Shown: positions 62,501-64,000 of the stretch, piece by piece
How the letters are laid out: the number at the start of each line of letters is the position of its first letter
How positions within the stretch are numbered: the stretch's first letter is position 1
Origin: Planococcus citri
Lineage: Eukaryota > Arthropoda > Insecta > Hemiptera > Pseudococcidae
Reading direction: 5' to 3'
Length of the DNA: 64,000 nucleotides
Assembly (NCBI RefSeq): GCF_950023065.1
Contig: NC_088678.1
Location: 31,610,580-31,674,579 of the forward strand
Notes under the pieces: model-generated
Told to the model about the DNA's origin: nothing
Database searches by the model: none
Seen by the model: only the letters and a program-made list of their open reading frames with translations
Translations under genes and position numbers: made by a program

Positions 62501-64000
62501 ATCAAAAAGTCTGAAAATTACATTGGTGGGCAAAAATAGGTTTCATACCTCATTTAGATAAAACTCCGATTTTTTCACGTTGACTCTTCGATTTTCAAAA
62601 ATTCGTCAAGGCTCAAAAATTGAATTTTCTTTTGAAATTTTGGCCATGGTGAGGTACTTTTTCAGCTGTTTCGATGATCTTGGTATTAGATGTTTTTTGA
62701 ACAAACATGAGATGAAATTATGCAACGATGGGGCAAATAAATGATGATCATTTATGATACACGAGTTACAAATTTTGATACTCAGAAAGGCTTTTTACTT
62801 TAACGAGTATTAAATGCAAATTGGGAATCGCGAATATTTAAAGTACGCCGGTCTTGTCTCGTTTGGTACAGATGAAGGGAAGTTGAAACATTATGATCTA
62901 GCTGCAAAGTAAAAGAGTAACTAACGTTAAGTATAAGCAAAAGAAAGAGGATGGAACGCTTAGAATATGACCAAAGTTTACAACTACGAATTTTTAGCCA
63001 TTATATTAAAAAGAAGAGGAGAAAAAAAACTCGCTGCTAAACGCAAGAAGTCTGCAATCTCGATGGTTATTAGGAAAATTTTAATATTACGAAAGACCGT
63101 ATAAGTTTGAAAGATTTTGAATTCGAGGCGTCAACGCCTTCAAACTATACAGAGCACAAATCCCCCTATAAAAATAACGCTTTTAAAATTGAAGAAATTA
63201 TACCTCGTAACTCTGTAGGTAGATTTTCTGATTTTCCATACAAATGCCAAAAATGATCATCGGTGGTCAAACATGAAAAATACCACCAGATTTATCGAAG
63301 AAAAGCTACAAGAATATTACCAAAGAATATTTCGATGGAAAAAAACACTTAGCCTTTGCACGATATCTCGAGGAAAAAATACCGTCAGTCGGCCGGTGAA
63401 GGAAAAAAAAGAGGAAAATCGCGCCTGAGAAGTTTTTCTTCTTTTAAAAGTATAAACGCGCTTGTAATATGGGCGAAATTAAGCCACTAAATACGCAATT
63501 AGAGCGCGCGAAACGGCTTAAAAATAGGGGTTGCGGCGGCGAAGCGCACCCTAAATGACAACGCGAAAGCTAACGACCCTTTATCAGCCATTTAGAAAAA
63601 CCCAAACCAAACTGAAATAAGTTTGTGGTAGCGTACTATGTATACAGTATACACTCTTTTCACGCACCCGTGATTGGTGGAGCGGTTCGGGGTGCTCGCA
63701 CAAATCCATAGAGATACTTTAGTCTATCCTGCTGTAGATTTTAAACTATATATATACTCGAGATGAGATATTCTGTTGAAGTGTTTTAGACGGATTTTCT
63801 GCCCATAAAGAAGACTACGTACCTACTGACTAGCATCTTTTTTCTATCGAGTAACTACAAAATTTTCCAAACAATTTTTAAAAACAGGCAAGAGATCAAA
63901 ATGTTGAAAATTTATGGTACCTTTTGTAATATTTTTTGAGAGAAAACTGACCCAAAACATCATTTTCCCCCAATTCGTCAGAACAAATTAATACTCTCTG
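59577..64000. other. Non-coding right flank
   Basis: No supported gene. A G12 run is at about 60638. Reiterated ctagtagctggta/taccagctactagc words occur at 59895-60190. CpG-richer, taat-containing stretches occur at 61360-62080 and 63360-63760, the latter with gtgattggtgg. The rest is AT-rich with chance short frames. Confidence 0.4.

Overview
The window is AT-rich, intron- and repeat-laden eukaryotic nuclear DNA with no convincing host protein-coding gene. The transposon families present (jockey-type LINE remnants, tRNA-headed SINEs, hAT and Tc1/pogo-like MITEs, a CACTA-like transposase) and the frequent short words such as taggtacctac and acgagta suggest an arthropod, perhaps a sternorrhynchan hemipteran (mealybug, scale insect or aphid). 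That placement is inference from general impression, not from a diagnostic gene.

The centrepiece is a single composite DNA transposon of about 22.1 kb, positions 7793-29889. It has a 13-bp perfect terminal inverted repeat (CCCGACGGTGCCA) at both ends and is flanked by a 2-bp duplication, GT. It sits in a copy of a local repeat whose uninterrupted paralogue lies just downstream, near 30033-30200, and shows the empty site directly. The element carries two genes in tandem on the minus strand. One is an intact 803-aa transposase of the CACTA/EnSpm-like kind (22283-24694). The other is a six-exon gene, reconstructed here from splice sites and unbroken phase, encoding a 333-aa DUF4806-type accessory protein (16143-20900). 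Its ends are built from different tandem arrays: about 5.5 kb of ~431-bp units on the left and seven 109-bp units on the right, sharing a core word (cgaaatttat) and many tgacat/ggcac words. The first 342 bp, terminus included, are present twice in tandem. The element has itself been invaded by a 1.6-kb fold-back element (10671-12278), a ~550-bp inverted-repeat element (15402-15953), tRNA-like repeats and a ~305-bp satellite.

Region by region: 1-7790 is non-coding DNA with low-complexity and homeodomain-site-like TAATTA clusters. 7793-29889 is the large transposon. 29890-35060 holds tandem degenerate repeats and a GC-richer block (32480-33230). 35060-35443 is a LINE 3' fragment. 37771-40629 may be a Tc1-like composite holding a perfect hairpin, a LINE 3' fragment and a hAT MITE with an 8-bp duplication. 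40630-44870 has a GC-richer patch, a full-length SINE on the minus strand, another tRNA-like element and a 631-bp MITE. 49543-50790 is a MITE with 20-bp inverted repeats. 52790-53640 is a dead reverse transcriptase split by a SINE. 57600-58260 is another LINE 3' fragment. 58325-59574 is a pogo-like MITE with a hAT MITE nested inside it. The rest to 64000 is non-coding.

How the parts work together (inference): the transposase should recognise the terminal repeats and the repeated subterminal words. The DUF4806 protein is a second element-encoded product of unknown role. Both reading frames are open and the terminal repeats match, so the element looks young and possibly still mobile.
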